A stretch of DNA of 60,501 bases from Candidatus Obscuribacterales bacterium (GTDB lineage: Bacteria > Cyanobacteriota > Vampirovibrionia > Obscuribacterales > Obscuribacteraceae). Shown piece after piece: positions 52,324-60,501 of the stretch. The notes beneath the pieces were generated by a model that searched no databases, was not told the origin of the DNA, and worked only from the letters and a program-made list of their open reading frames with translations. The DNA lies in the NCBI GenBank assembly GCA_020050835.1, contig JAGVKB010000099.1, forward strand, positions 1 to 60,501, written 5' to 3'. A program made the translations under genes and the position numbers. How positions within the stretch are numbered: the stretch's first letter is position 1; the number at the start of each line of letters is the position of its first letter.

Positions 52324-52474
52324 TCAGCAAGCGAATCACAATCACAGGCCCTATGCAATTTCGTCGGCAGCCGTGCAGAAGCTAACAACACAGCCCGATT
52401 CAAACATTTCGCAGGCACGTTAGGCAGCGAGCTCGCCCAACGGTGTAGACTGGCAAAGTTGCCTGGGAAGACCG

Positions 52475-53494
52475 ATGGAAGCCAATCAGTTCATTCCAAT
52501 TCCATTCCTGAAGAATGCTCATGTCATGACGGTTGCCGCCGCCGTCTGGCCGCGCCAATTCAAAATCTCTGAAAGCAGCGGCGAACGACGGCTGTTTCAA
52601 GTCGAGCCGGAATCAAAGGTATTGACTCATTGTCACTGGCAGACGGATCGCACGGACCGGCCGACGCTGCTCATCCTGCACGGAATGGAAGGCTCCAGCT
52701 CCTCTCACTACGTGCTTGGGCTAACCCAAAAGGCGTTGAGCTATGGTTTCAACGTTGTTCGCATGAACATGCGAAACTGCGGCGGCACAACCGACTTGAC
52801 TCCAACCCTGTACAACGGCGGGATGAGCCCGGACGTCCTGGCTGTCGTGCGTGAACTGAAGGATAAGGATAAGTTGGGCAGAGTCCTTTTGTCAGGCTGC
52901 TCCCTGGGCGGAAACATCGTCCTCAAATGTGCAGCCGAGCTTGGAGCCGAAGGACCAGCGCTGATCGCTGGTGTTTGCGCCGTCTCGCCATCGATTGATC
53001 TTGCGCTCTCTGTGGCATGTCTCGAGCAGGGATTCAACCGTCTCTACCAGTGGCGATTCTTGCAAGGCTTGAAGATAAAACTCAAGGACAAGAACAAGCA
53101 GTTTCCTCAACTCTATGACTTTCGTCCGCTCGATTACATAAAGTCGATCAAAGAGTTCGACGACACTTATACCGCGCCGCTAGCCGGGTACGGCACTGCC
53201 GATAACTACTATCGCCTGTGCAGTTCATCGCCCATGTTGACCAATATCCGAGTGCCGACACTGATAGTTCACGCTCAAGATGATCCGCTGGTGCCATTCG
53301 CTTCCTTTGCCCAGCTGGACAACCAGTTGATTACACTCCTGGCTCCGGAGCACGGTGGGCACGGCGGATTCATCCACCACAACCACGAGGAGCCGCCTCT
53401 GCTCGACCGATTCTGGGCAGAGAATCGAGTTGTAAAATTTTGCGCCGGAATTGCGTTATCGGAACTTTCGAGATTCGGACCCACAACCCGCTAG
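52475..53494 (+). CDS. YheT-family alpha/beta hydrolase
   Basis: A 339-residue alpha/beta hydrolase. LLILHGMEGSSSSHY is the oxyanion region, VVRMNMRNCGGT is characteristic of the YheT/EMB8 family, the nucleophile is the Ser in SGCSLGGN near 147, the acid is in AQDDPLVPF near 269 and the His in HGGHGGF near 292. Family members hydrolyse esters or lipids; the substrate is not known. A GGGAAG ribosome-binding site precedes the ATG. Confidence 0.9.
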   Translation: MEANQFIPIPFLKNAHVMTVAAAVWPRQFKISESSGERRLFQVEPESKVLTHCHWQTDRTDRPTLLILHGMEGSSSSHYVLGLTQKALSYGFNVVRMNMRNCGGTTDLTPTLYNGGMSPDVLAVVRELKDKDKLGRVLLSGCSLGGNIVLKCAAELGAEGPALIAGVCAVSPSIDLALSVACLEQGFNRLYQWRFLQGLKIKLKDKNKQFPQLYDFRPLDYIKSIKEFDDTYTAPLAGYGTADNYYRLCSSSPMLTNIRVPTLIVHAQDDPLVPFASFAQLDNQLITLLAPEHGGHGGFIHHNHEEPPLLDRFWAENRVVKFCAGIALSELSRFGPTTR

Positions 53495-53689
53495 TCGGAT
53501 GACGCTTTGCCACCCCCGGCCTCCTGGAAGCCGGCCCAAAAGGTTCTAAGCTGAGAGAATACTTCAGTCCAAATCAAGCTGCCAAGTAGATATTATCTAC
53601 TAGTCGACGCTGTGGAATGATCTGCCGGCGTTTCGGCCCACAATGCTCGTGGAATGATGGCCTGGTAACTTGTCGGGAGGATGACAACA

Positions 53690-54103
53690 GTGAAAAGATC
53701 AAATGTGGCAGCAGCGCTTTCGTTGCTGTTTGCGATCGCGAATTTAGCGCCGGCACTGGCAGCTGACGGCGACAGTGCTCTGGAAAAATCGGTCCAAGGC
53801 GGTCTGATGGTCACTCGCGTAGGCGGCGTAGGCGCCGGAGTTGTTCTCGGCACTCCAGCTGCGGTAGTGCGTGAGACAGTTTCCTCCTATATCAGCATGA
53901 CTGGTGCTCTGGCTGATAAAGCCGGCGGCAAGGACTGTGGCCCGTGCTGTGCATTGGTCAGTCTGGTTACTATCCCCGGAGCGCTCGTTGTGGGCGGAGC
54001 CAAAGGACTCTTCTACGGCGGTAAGAACGGCATTATGCACGGTTTCAACGAGCCGTTCAGCCCAGCGTCCTTCAGCATCGCCAAGGAATTGGAAGAGAAG
54101 TAA
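53690..54103 (+). CDS. Exported small hydrophobic protein
   Basis: GTG 53690 is the likely start because GGGAGG ends 9 nt before it; the ATG at 53681 directly abuts that site. The 137-residue product has a signal peptide (ending PALAADG) and two glycine/valine-rich hydrophobic segments, separated by KDCGPCC. No family is recognised. The next gene follows after 16 bp. Confidence 0.65.
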   Translation: MKRSNVAAALSLLFAIANLAPALAADGDSALEKSVQGGLMVTRVGGVGAGVVLGTPAAVVRETVSSYISMTGALADKAGGKDCGPCCALVSLVTIPGALVVGGAKGLFYGGKNGIMHGFNEPFSPASFSIAKELEEK

Positions 54104-54119
54104 ACGCAATCCGGGTTAG

Positions 54120-54359
54120 ATGAGCTCCGATCTGCAAATTTGGTTGAAAAACGTCAACGCGGCCAAAAGTCGTGTTGACGTTTTCCGACTGGTGGAACAG
54201 TTTCGCCCGATGGACTGGACGGACGAGCAGAGAGCTGCCCTGGCAAAGACCTACATGCGAGCGCTCGATCGGCTGGCACCGGGCGAAGGTAGCAAGTCGG
54301 AGTCCGCTACCAGCGAGGCAGAAGGTCCTGACGGTCCGGTCTGGTACGAAAAGATGTAA
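54120..54359 (+). CDS. Small hypothetical protein
   Basis: A 79-residue soluble, mostly helical protein without recognised motifs. It lies 16 bp after the preceding gene and just before a hairpin terminator, so it is the last gene of a two-gene unit. Confidence 0.55.
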   Translation: MSSDLQIWLKNVNAAKSRVDVFRLVEQFRPMDWTDEQRAALAKTYMRALDRLAPGEGSKSESATSEAEGPDGPVWYEKM

Positions 54360-54364
54360 TCGCC

Positions 54365-54392
54365 GGTGTGACACCGTATGTGGTGCCACACC
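54365..54392 (+). terminator. Hairpin terminator
   Basis: GGTGTGACACC and GGTGCCACACC form an 11-bp stem with one mismatch and a 6-nt loop, 5 bp after the stop at 54359. There is an A-rich, not T-rich, stretch after it, so it may be only partly Rho-independent. Confidence 0.55.
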
Positions 54393-54471
54393 GAAAAAGC
54401 GCCGAACTGCCAATGATTCGAAATAGCATCGGCTTAAAGAACACACAACGTCACTGCGCTATTCTCTTGGG

Positions 54472-55149
54472 ATGAACAGAGTCAACATTGTCATGCTGGG
54501 ACTTGCCGCGGCTTTACTGCCGACTAGCTCGGTCGTAGCCTGCCCATGCGGCGAATTCACCTTGCCAAAAGGCGATCACATCGCTACATCCGTCAGCCTG
54601 GAAAAAGGCTTGAAATTTAGCGATACGCCCCAGTACAAAGAACAGTTCGAGGCTGCCATCAAGGGAGCGACCGAAACCTGTCGCAGACAAACCGGTAAAA
54701 ACCGGCTTGCAATCGTATCCGACATCGATGAGACGCTGCTGGATAATCGAGCGTTTTTCCGCAGCCAGGTCCAAGCGAAAGACCCCTGGGAAGCATTCCC
54801 GGACTGGGTGAAAGAAGCGAAGGCGCCGCTGCTCCAGCCAACTGCAGAATTCCTATCCTGGGCGCGCAAACAAGGAATTGCAATTTTCCTGGTCACCGGA
54901 CGAACGGAAGATCTAAGAGCAAGCACGATCGCCAATCTGATTCATGCTGGAATCAGCTATGACGGTCTATACATGCGGCAGATCGGCGACAAGAGGTCGG
55001 CTGTCGACGTAAAAACCGAATACAGAAAAGAAATCGAGCAGTGCGGATTTAAAGTCGTCGTCAATATTGGAGACCAACCAACCGACCTCCTCGGCGGACA
55101 GTCAGAAGACTGCCAATTGTTGCCCAACGAGATGTACTCGATACGCTAA
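54472..55149 (+). CDS. HAD-family acid phosphatase, lipoprotein-type
   Basis: A 225-residue phosphatase of the class C acid phosphatase / lipoprotein e(P4) type. The N-terminal signal ends VVAC, a possible lipobox with Cys 24. VSDIDETLLDN (D84, D86) is HAD motif I, FLVTGRTED motif II, and KRSAVDVKTEYRKEIE with NIGDQPTDLLGG motifs III and IV. Such enzymes hydrolyse nucleotides and other phosphoesters outside the cytoplasmic membrane. Confidence 0.88.
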   Translation: MNRVNIVMLGLAAALLPTSSVVACPCGEFTLPKGDHIATSVSLEKGLKFSDTPQYKEQFEAAIKGATETCRRQTGKNRLAIVSDIDETLLDNRAFFRSQVQAKDPWEAFPDWVKEAKAPLLQPTAEFLSWARKQGIAIFLVTGRTEDLRASTIANLIHAGISYDGLYMRQIGDKRSAVDVKTEYRKEIEQCGFKVVVNIGDQPTDLLGGQSEDCQLLPNEMYSIR

Positions 55150-55275
55150 TCCCAGGCTATTGTCAAGCGTTTAAGCCACTTCTCAGTCTGGGCATAATCT
55201 GTTCAGAAAGCCTGAAGAAGCCGACATCTGCTGTGGACAGGCAATGTAATTGGGCATCATTTGGAGGAATCATCC

Positions 55276-55587
55276 GTGGAACGAATGCAGATTTACCAGC
55301 ATGTACTCAACACATACAGCAACGCACAGAAGGCCGGCAAGAAAGTAGAACTTCCTCCGAGCATCGACAAAGTGGTGGGCATCCTTCAAGAAATGCCTGA
55401 CAAATATGTGCTTTCAGTGATCGAACTGATCGTTTGTTGCGAGCACGAGCCGAAGGTTCTCGAGTCAGTGCAGAAACTATTTCGCGAAAGGGGGTTGACC
55501 GGGAAACCGGTCTCCAAAAGTCCCCCGAGCGAATCCGAATCACCCAAAGAATTGATGGCGTCGCTCGGAAGCGCGTCCAATCAGTAG
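55276..55587 (+). CDS. Small hypothetical protein (GTG start)
   Basis: About 103 residues. GTG 55276 is chosen because GGAGGA lies 7 nt upstream; the frame is open back to a TTG at 55261 that overlaps that site. Mostly helical (QIYQHVLNTYSNAQKAGKKVELP ... DKYVLSVIELIVCCEHEP), soluble, with a Ser/Pro-rich end. No family is recognised. Confidence 0.6.
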   Translation: MERMQIYQHVLNTYSNAQKAGKKVELPPSIDKVVGILQEMPDKYVLSVIELIVCCEHEPKVLESVQKLFRERGLTGKPVSKSPPSESESPKELMASLGSASNQ

Positions 55588-55785
55588 GTTACTCCCAGAA
55601 AAAATCAAAGCAGGTCAGCCACTTAATGGCAGGCCTGCTTTGGTCTATGCGAAAGACTGCCTTCCTGCTTAACGCTTCCCTCATACTCCAATGCCCGACT
55701 GCCGTGGTCATGTAAAATGGAGTCTTTCCGGTAGGCAACGCCTGCTCTTTCAAGAGCGAATACCGGCACGCAGTGAGGGCGAACA

Positions 55786-56844
55786 GTGCCAAGCGACCAA
55801 CCCAAGTCCGGCTCCAGCCTGCTCAAGCAGCTAATCGGAATTGTCTTTGCCGGACTCTTTCTGTGGCTGGCATTTCGAGGCACCGACCCAGCGAAGCTCT
55901 GGAGCTACATCAAGGACGTCCAGCCGTTCTACCTGGTCCTTGTCTGCCTGTCTGGACTAGTCAGTCACTTCTTGCGAGCGCTTCGCTGGGTGCTTCTGTT
56001 AAGCCCGCTATCCGAGAAGAAGATCAGCCTGTGGAATTCGTTTTGCGCCGTTATGTACGGCTATGCCGTCAACGTTGTCGTCCCGCGCGGCGGCGAAGTA
56101 GCGCGACTGGTATCAATCAGCAAGACAGAAAAGCTCCCTTGGGTCGGCGTGCTGTCCACCATGTTCATCGATCGCCTGCTGGACATCGCGCTTCTGGTAT
56201 TGCTTTTAGGCTTCACACTGACAGTATTTCCGACCACAGCCTTCGCCGATATGAAATGGCTAGTGCCAGGAGGTATCTCGCTGTCGATCGCCACCGTGCT
56301 TGGGTTGCTCGTTTTGCCGCAAATGGCCGGCATCATCAACTGGATAATCGCTCAACCGGCAGTTTCATCAAAACTGCCAGCTCCGATTGTTGAGAAGGTG
56401 GAGAACCTTTCAACCCAATTCGATACCGGTTGTCGCTCCCTCAAGAATCCAGTTACATATCCCGCAATCGCCGGTCTGAGCCTGGCAATTTGGGTGTTCT
56501 ACTGGCTCAACTTTTACTTGATGATTTATGCCTTCGGACTTCAAGATAAGGTAAGTCCAAGTCAATGTCTCGTCGTCTTCACGATTGGATCGGTGGGAGT
56601 GCTTGTACCGACTCCAGGCAATGTCGGCAGTTTCCATTTCCTGGTCAGCCAGGGACTGAGCATGGTCTCGGGCGTTAATCACGAGCTAGCCCTGGCCTTT
56701 GCGAGTCTACTGCACGTCATGTGTTTCGTGCTGGTTACCTGTGTTCCGGCCGCTGTTTGTTTCGTAGTCCAAACTTACAAGGCTCGCCCGGACGAGCCGG
56801 CTGCTGCGCCAGCCTATCCGCCCGCAGCAAGTCGCCGAGACTGA
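55786..56844 (+). CDS. Flippase-like integral membrane protein (LPG synthetase TM-region / UPF0104 family)
   Basis: A 352-residue protein with about eight membrane helices. FLRALRWVLLL, NVVVPRGGEVARLVSIS and PTPGNVGSFHFL are the conserved blocks of the family, which covers the membrane part of lysyl-phosphatidylglycerol synthase and AglD-like proteins. Members act on or move lipid-linked substrates. GTG 55786 is the likely start with GAGG 8 nt upstream. No synthase domain is attached. Confidence 0.88.
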   Translation: MPSDQPKSGSSLLKQLIGIVFAGLFLWLAFRGTDPAKLWSYIKDVQPFYLVLVCLSGLVSHFLRALRWVLLLSPLSEKKISLWNSFCAVMYGYAVNVVVPRGGEVARLVSISKTEKLPWVGVLSTMFIDRLLDIALLVLLLGFTLTVFPTTAFADMKWLVPGGISLSIATVLGLLVLPQMAGIINWIIAQPAVSSKLPAPIVEKVENLSTQFDTGCRSLKNPVTYPAIAGLSLAIWVFYWLNFYLMIYAFGLQDKVSPSQCLVVFTIGSVGVLVPTPGNVGSFHFLVSQGLSMVSGVNHELALAFASLLHVMCFVLVTCVPAAVCFVVQTYKARPDEPAAAPAYPPAASRRD

Positions 56845-57044
56845 CGCAACTATCAGGGCAATCGGACTGCCACCAGCCGCGGCGGCAGTGGCACCAACCA
56901 GCAGATCATGAGCTGTCTTGCTTACGACTTCGATCGCTTGCCCCGGCGGTATTCTTCAAAATCAAACGGAGATGGACCGCGGACCTGTTGCCAAGTCTCC
57001 ACTGTATCTACTCGAGACTTTTGTCGATCTTTGCAACAGAGCAC

Positions 57045-58679
57045 TTAACTGTCCAGACTGCCGCGATCGCGGAAGCACATGAGCGGTTTGTTGCTCTGCT
57101 TAGCCAGCTCCTTAGCCTTTCTAGCTGCCGCCAAAAGGACACCAGGCTCGTCACAATCTTCCGGTACGGCTGCTATTCCGAAGTAACCGATGATCTGGTG
57201 AGCATGAATTGTGTTCATGAGGGGATCGCCAGATATCAAACGCTCCAGTCTTCTGACCAGCGTCGAAGCTCCTTCGATATCGGTATGGGGAAGCAACAGA
57301 GCAAAATCCAACGTCTCAAAATGCGCAAGACTATCGAGATCTCGCTTGGCGCTCCGGATGCGAATTGCCATCTCGCGCAAGGACTGAATCGGTAGAGCAC
57401 GCACCCCATTCGGTTGGCGACTATCGGTGGCGCACATATCGAATACAACCAGCGAAAATGGCTGGCCTCCTCGCTTGAATCTGTAGAATTCCTGCGTAAG
57501 CAGATAAAGCAGGGCGGGATAGCTCAAGATTCCGGTTTCAGAGCGAGATAGAGCCTTGGTGACACTATCTAAAACAGACTCTTCGATCACCATCGCCTCC
57601 GGCATCTTTGGTCCGGAAGCAGGCAGGCTATCGGCAGCAGCGACTAGATCGCGGCTGACCAGGTTGTACAGCATCGGCACCCACTGTGACTTGGGCATCT
57701 GATGGCGAGCCAATACTTGATCAAGAGTGCTCTTACCATCGATCCGCTCGTAAAGCTCTTTCAAGTCGGACAGCTCACCGCCGGCGCGATCCAACAATGA
57801 CATCGAAAAATCGGAATCTGAAATATCAGGCTGTTTTCGAACAAGATACGAAGTCTTGCGAATGCCGGAAGCCACCAGGTACACCCATTGGTCGAGCAGA
57901 GTAATACCTTCCATCAACAGTGAATCGAGCCTTCGCTTGGTCGTCTGGTGCAAAAACCGTTCGCCTTCATAGAAATGGAAATTGCCATCCTGCCAGGTGA
58001 GCAGCTCCAGGACCGCCTCATCGCCGGTCGCCTCCACAGTCGATGCATGCCACAACGCACCCTCGTCGAAGAAAACGTCTCCAGTCTGGCCAGCCCTTTG
58101 AAATTCGAGCCGGCCGGTCATCTTTTCCATCTGAATGGACTGCAAGAGGGTCGGTACCTGCAACCGCGCGAGATCTCCTTCGAGACTGGCGTCTTCTCGG
58201 GTCAAGGGCGTGTTGAAGGTCAATTGCCCGTCACCTTCTCCGCTTGCTGGTGCAGTGGCCGAAAACACATCGATCACTCGCGAGTCGGACAACGCCATCG
58301 CGTCGGCAGTGGCGGGGTCCGGAATCCAAACTTCTTCAGACAATTCGCCTGCGCCGGCCGCGGCTGCGCATTCGGTATGCACGAGATTTCGCAATAAGTG
58401 AACATCAAGGCTGACAAAACTCCAGATCATCGAAGATCCGCCAGGATCGTTTCGATAAAGCATCCAGCAAGGCTCGCCTGAACCCATGTCGCACTTGACC
58501 GTCAGGATAAAGAGATAGCTGGAATCCGAATACTTGAAGGGCAACTCGACTGCGGAGCGCCAGTTTCGCTGAGCCTTCCCGAGCATGAACTGAAGGTCTT
58601 GCGTACCAGGAACTGAAGACATCTGCGGCAATCTGACGTTGGCGAGCGGATTATAACTTGGTTTTCCGATTCTAAGCAT
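57045..58679 (-). CDS. DUF4388 protein with degenerate GGDEF-like C-terminal domain
   Basis: A 544-residue soluble protein. Residues about 165-260 form DUF4388 (LQSIQMEKMTGRLEFQRAGQTGDVFFDEGALWHAST). Residues about 370-530 have the secondary-structure pattern of a GGDEF domain (FYRFKRGGQPFSLVVFDM; IRSAKRDLDSLAHFETLDFALLLPHT; AARKAKELAKQS), but the GG(D/E)EF motif reads HFETLDF. It should not make cyclic di-GMP and may bind a ligand or partner instead. DUF4388 is also in the gene at 46579-48753. Confidence 0.8.
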   Translation of the reverse strand: MLRIGKPSYNPLANVRLPQMSSVPGTQDLQFMLGKAQRNWRSAVELPFKYSDSSYLFILTVKCDMGSGEPCWMLYRNDPGGSSMIWSFVSLDVHLLRNLVHTECAAAAGAGELSEEVWIPDPATADAMALSDSRVIDVFSATAPASGEGDGQLTFNTPLTREDASLEGDLARLQVPTLLQSIQMEKMTGRLEFQRAGQTGDVFFDEGALWHASTVEATGDEAVLELLTWQDGNFHFYEGERFLHQTTKRRLDSLLMEGITLLDQWVYLVASGIRKTSYLVRKQPDISDSDFSMSLLDRAGGELSDLKELYERIDGKSTLDQVLARHQMPKSQWVPMLYNLVSRDLVAAADSLPASGPKMPEAMVIEESVLDSVTKALSRSETGILSYPALLYLLTQEFYRFKRGGQPFSLVVFDMCATDSRQPNGVRALPIQSLREMAIRIRSAKRDLDSLAHFETLDFALLLPHTDIEGASTLVRRLERLISGDPLMNTIHAHQIIGYFGIAAVPEDCDEPGVLLAAARKAKELAKQSNKPLMCFRDRGSLDS

Positions 58680-58942
58680 AGGAATTCACCCGAGCGTGGG
58701 ACTATCTAAGTTGTGCCCGTTTCTAGAGAACAACCACATTTTAAATTGTTCATCTATTGAAAATTTCTCTAATGCAAGCCTCTAACCCTCAGCTGGTAAG
58801 CCAAACCGCCGCTGCCAAGAAAGCGAATCACTAGTCGAACCGACGAACAGCAAGCAGACTGACGCCACCGCCGGCAGTATCAAGCAGCAAGCAAGCAACT
58901 CTCCGGTTCAAAGATTTCGGATGGCACGAGCGATGCCCGGAA

Positions 58943-59800
58943 TCAAAACCCCTTCTTGCGCTTCTTGCCCCGAGCCGGCTGGCACTGCTTGCAAAAGTGG
59001 GTTGAACGCCCCACCAGCCGAATGCGCTCGATCGCTGTTGCACATACACGGCAGGGCTGCCCTGCTCGTCCGTAAACCAGTGATTCGTGCTGATAGCTGC
59101 CATTGACACCGCTGCTGTCAGTGTAATCTCTGATGCTCGACCCGCCCAGCGCGATCGCCCGCTCTAATACAATCTTGATCTTCTCAGCCAATCGAACCAA
59201 TTCATCCAGCGAAAGGTCGCGAGCGCTTCTCAGCGGATTAATACCGGCCTCGAACAATGATTCGTCGGCGTAAATATTTCCGATGCCGGCAATTACAGTT
59301 TGATCGAGCAGCGATGATTTGATTGCTTGACTCCGATTCGCTAAGGCGACTTTGAGATCGCTAGCACTCAATGCCTCGAGCGGCTCGACCCCCAGCTCCG
59401 CAAGCCCGGACACAATTTTTTCGAATTGAGAACCGGAGGGAACATACCAGAGCCGTCCGAAGACGCGCATGTCTTCAAATCGCAACTCTCGCCCACCGGA
59501 AATCTTGATTCTGACGCGAAGATGAGGACCAGCCTTTACCTTCTTATCCACCAGCAACAGCCGGCCGGACATCCGCAGATGCACAGCCAAACCGGCATTG
59601 CGATCCAACTCGATCAAGAGATACTTGCCGCGCCGCATCAACTTTTGAAACCGGTGCCCGACCAAAAGCTCGCAGAATTGCCCTACTTCCGGGTATGCAA
59701 TCGAATCCGAGCGCAGGACCTCTACAGCAAGGACAGACTCCCCAGGCAGCTGGCGCTCCAGCCCTCTGCGAACCGTCTCGACTTCTGGCAACTCGGGCAT
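58943..59800 (-). CDS. mutM: Formamidopyrimidine-DNA glycosylase
   Basis: A 285-residue complete enzyme. It begins PELPEVETVRRGLE, with Pro 2 as the catalytic nucleophile and Glu 3 beside it. LDQTVIAGIGNIYADE is the helix-two-turn-helix, and four Cys (CRVC ... CKQC) form the C-terminal zinc finger. It removes oxidised purines such as 8-oxoguanine and cuts the backbone. The start matches the N-terminal Met-Pro exactly. Confidence 0.97.
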   Translation of the reverse strand: MPELPEVETVRRGLERQLPGESVLAVEVLRSDSIAYPEVGQFCELLVGHRFQKLMRRGKYLLIELDRNAGLAVHLRMSGRLLLVDKKVKAGPHLRVRIKISGGRELRFEDMRVFGRLWYVPSGSQFEKIVSGLAELGVEPLEALSASDLKVALANRSQAIKSSLLDQTVIAGIGNIYADESLFEAGINPLRSARDLSLDELVRLAEKIKIVLERAIALGGSSIRDYTDSSGVNGSYQHESLVYGRAGQPCRVCATAIERIRLVGRSTHFCKQCQPARGKKRKKGF

Positions 59801-59853
59801 CGCTCAGGCACCGCTGGTGATATCAATCTTCATTTCAGGAAAGCGACAACTGC

Positions 59854-60249
59854 TTAATCAGCAGCTTCTGTCCTGGAGGAATGATCGTTGTCCGCGCGCT
59901 CACGCTTCGGAAACTGGTAGACATTATTCTTGTTGCGGCTGCGACTTTCGGTGCGAGTCGACTGCAACTGTGGAACCGAACGCTTGCGAGTGATCGGTCG
60001 CTCTATACGCTCAGCCTTCTCATCGATTTCGTCAATCAAAAGAAATTCGCCGGTCTCTTTGCGGCGCGCTCGCTCAGCCCGGGCGCGCAAGCGGTCCTTC
60101 TCCGACTCGGCAAGCCAGCTCCAGAAGCCCCAACCCACGCCAGCCAGAACAAACAAACCGAGCACATACTGCCAGGTCATTGATGCCAAAAGAAAGCAGA
60201 GAGCCGAAACGGCTACGCCTGCACCGAAGAAGCGGAAGCGGGAACCCAT
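59854..60249 (-). CDS. Small membrane protein with charged tail
   Basis: About 131 residues from ATG 60249, chosen because AGGGAC lies 7 nt upstream; the frame is open to 60351. Two hydrophobic segments (about 8-25 and 26-44) are followed by a highly charged, Arg/Lys/Glu-rich cytoplasmic tail. No family is recognised. It precedes mutM by 53 bp on the same strand. Confidence 0.65.
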   Translation of the reverse strand: MGSRFRFFGAGVAVSALCFLLASMTWQYVLGLFVLAGVGWGFWSWLAESEKDRLRARAERARRKETGEFLLIDEIDEKAERIERPITRKRSVPQLQSTRTESRSRNKNNVYQFPKRERADNDHSSRTEAAD

Positions 60250-60394
60250 AGAATTCGTCCCTTGAAAATCAAAGTATTGCGACGGTGGATATACGATACA
60301 CCGCTTGGGGATATGACAGCTTCTTGGAAAGATCAGGATTAATCTAAGCAAGCTAATTTCGACTTAAAGTTGCGTTCTGCTCGCACCGGTGCGG

Positions 60395-60501
60395 CTAGCC
60401 GCCGGAGTCAAACGAATCGCCACCGCCGCCGGACGGACCCGCCTGGTCGGGTCCTGAAGCTCGCGGCGCGGCTTGCTCAGCCGGAGCGGCCTCAACCGGT
60501 G
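60395..60501 (-). CDS. C-terminal end of an unknown protein (5' end outside window)
   Basis: Only the last 34 codons and the stop TAG (60397-60395) are in the window. They encode a Pro/Ala/Gly-rich tail ending GPSGGGGDSFDSGG. Such tails are common and do not identify the protein. Confidence 0.5.
   Translation of the reverse strand, partial: PVEAAPAEQAAPRASGPDQAGPSGGGGDSFDSGG

Noticed and set aside
1-60501. CRISPR arrays
   Set aside because: No regularly spaced identical repeats with unique spacers were seen. The only short tandem arrays are the 18-bp minisatellite, the AAGC tract and the two-unit iteron-like array.

Overview
This is a 60.5-kb stretch of bacterial chromosome carrying one integrated mobile element of about 37 kb. 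Nothing in the sequence names the host with certainty. Base composition looks close to even in GC. The flanking chromosomal genes (DUF4384 and DUF4388 proteins, a DUF1444 protein, an M50 protease, many small membrane proteins) resemble those of large-genome environmental bacteria, for example the non-photosynthetic relatives of Cyanobacteria (Obscuribacterales/Melainabacteria). That placement is a guess from gene content.

Layout. (1) 1-3336 is a very long minus-strand gene open at the left edge: a secreted protein with a Het-C/zinc-phospholipase-C-like N-terminal domain, a long beta-rich middle, and a Thr-Gln-Pro-Gly-Ser tandem repeat running out of the window. (2) 4058-41093 is an integrative mobilizable element inserted in a tRNA-Leu(UAG) gene. 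A 27-bp identical core marks both ends; an intact tRNA remains at the right end and an orphan 3' half at the left. A tyrosine recombinase (4339-5637) sits just inside the left end. (3) 41.1-60.5 kb is chromosome: a frameshifted secreted-protein gene, an M50 protease, tRNA-Lys and tRNA-Arg, DUF429, DUF1444, a multidomain DUF4388/DUF4384 protein, a PiT phosphate transporter, a YheT-type hydrolase, a HAD phosphatase, a flippase-like membrane protein, formamidopyrimidine-DNA glycosylase and several small or unknown genes.

Inside the element, from left to right: integrase and three small cargo genes; a dispersed structured repeat and an iteron-like array; a minus-strand set DUF4365 / PIN / XRE-ImmA; a divergently transcribed plus-strand operon DUF2188 / metallo-beta-lactamase fold / E2-E1-JAB fusion / patatin; a mobilization operon (membrane protein, VirD4-like coupling protein, relaxase, MobC-like protein, small membrane protein, AlpA-like HTH); a probable leading region (P-loop kinase, RadC, GP88-like, SSB); a second copy of the structured repeat; a DnaJ / TPR / two-HTH operon; a two-gene operon of unknown proteins with matching nuclease-like segments; and a type I restriction-modification system (hsdM-hsdS-hsdR) with an unknown fourth gene. 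No type IV secretion pilus genes are visible, so the element probably borrows another element's transfer channel but brings its own coupling protein.

The most interesting region is 10.4-16.5 kb. It is a ubiquitin-like conjugation/deconjugation enzyme fused in one chain, placed between a metallo-beta-lactamase-fold protein and a patatin phospholipase. There is no CD-NTase, and no recognisable ubiquitin-like protein. Both the MBL protein and the patatin end in a C-terminal glycine. A divergent XRE-ImmA regulator shares a very short promoter region with this operon. The parts resemble CBASS but the arrangement does not, and a phage-defence role controlled by the ImmA-type regulator is my leading hypothesis. 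The second candidate is the gene pair at 30.3-33.1 kb.
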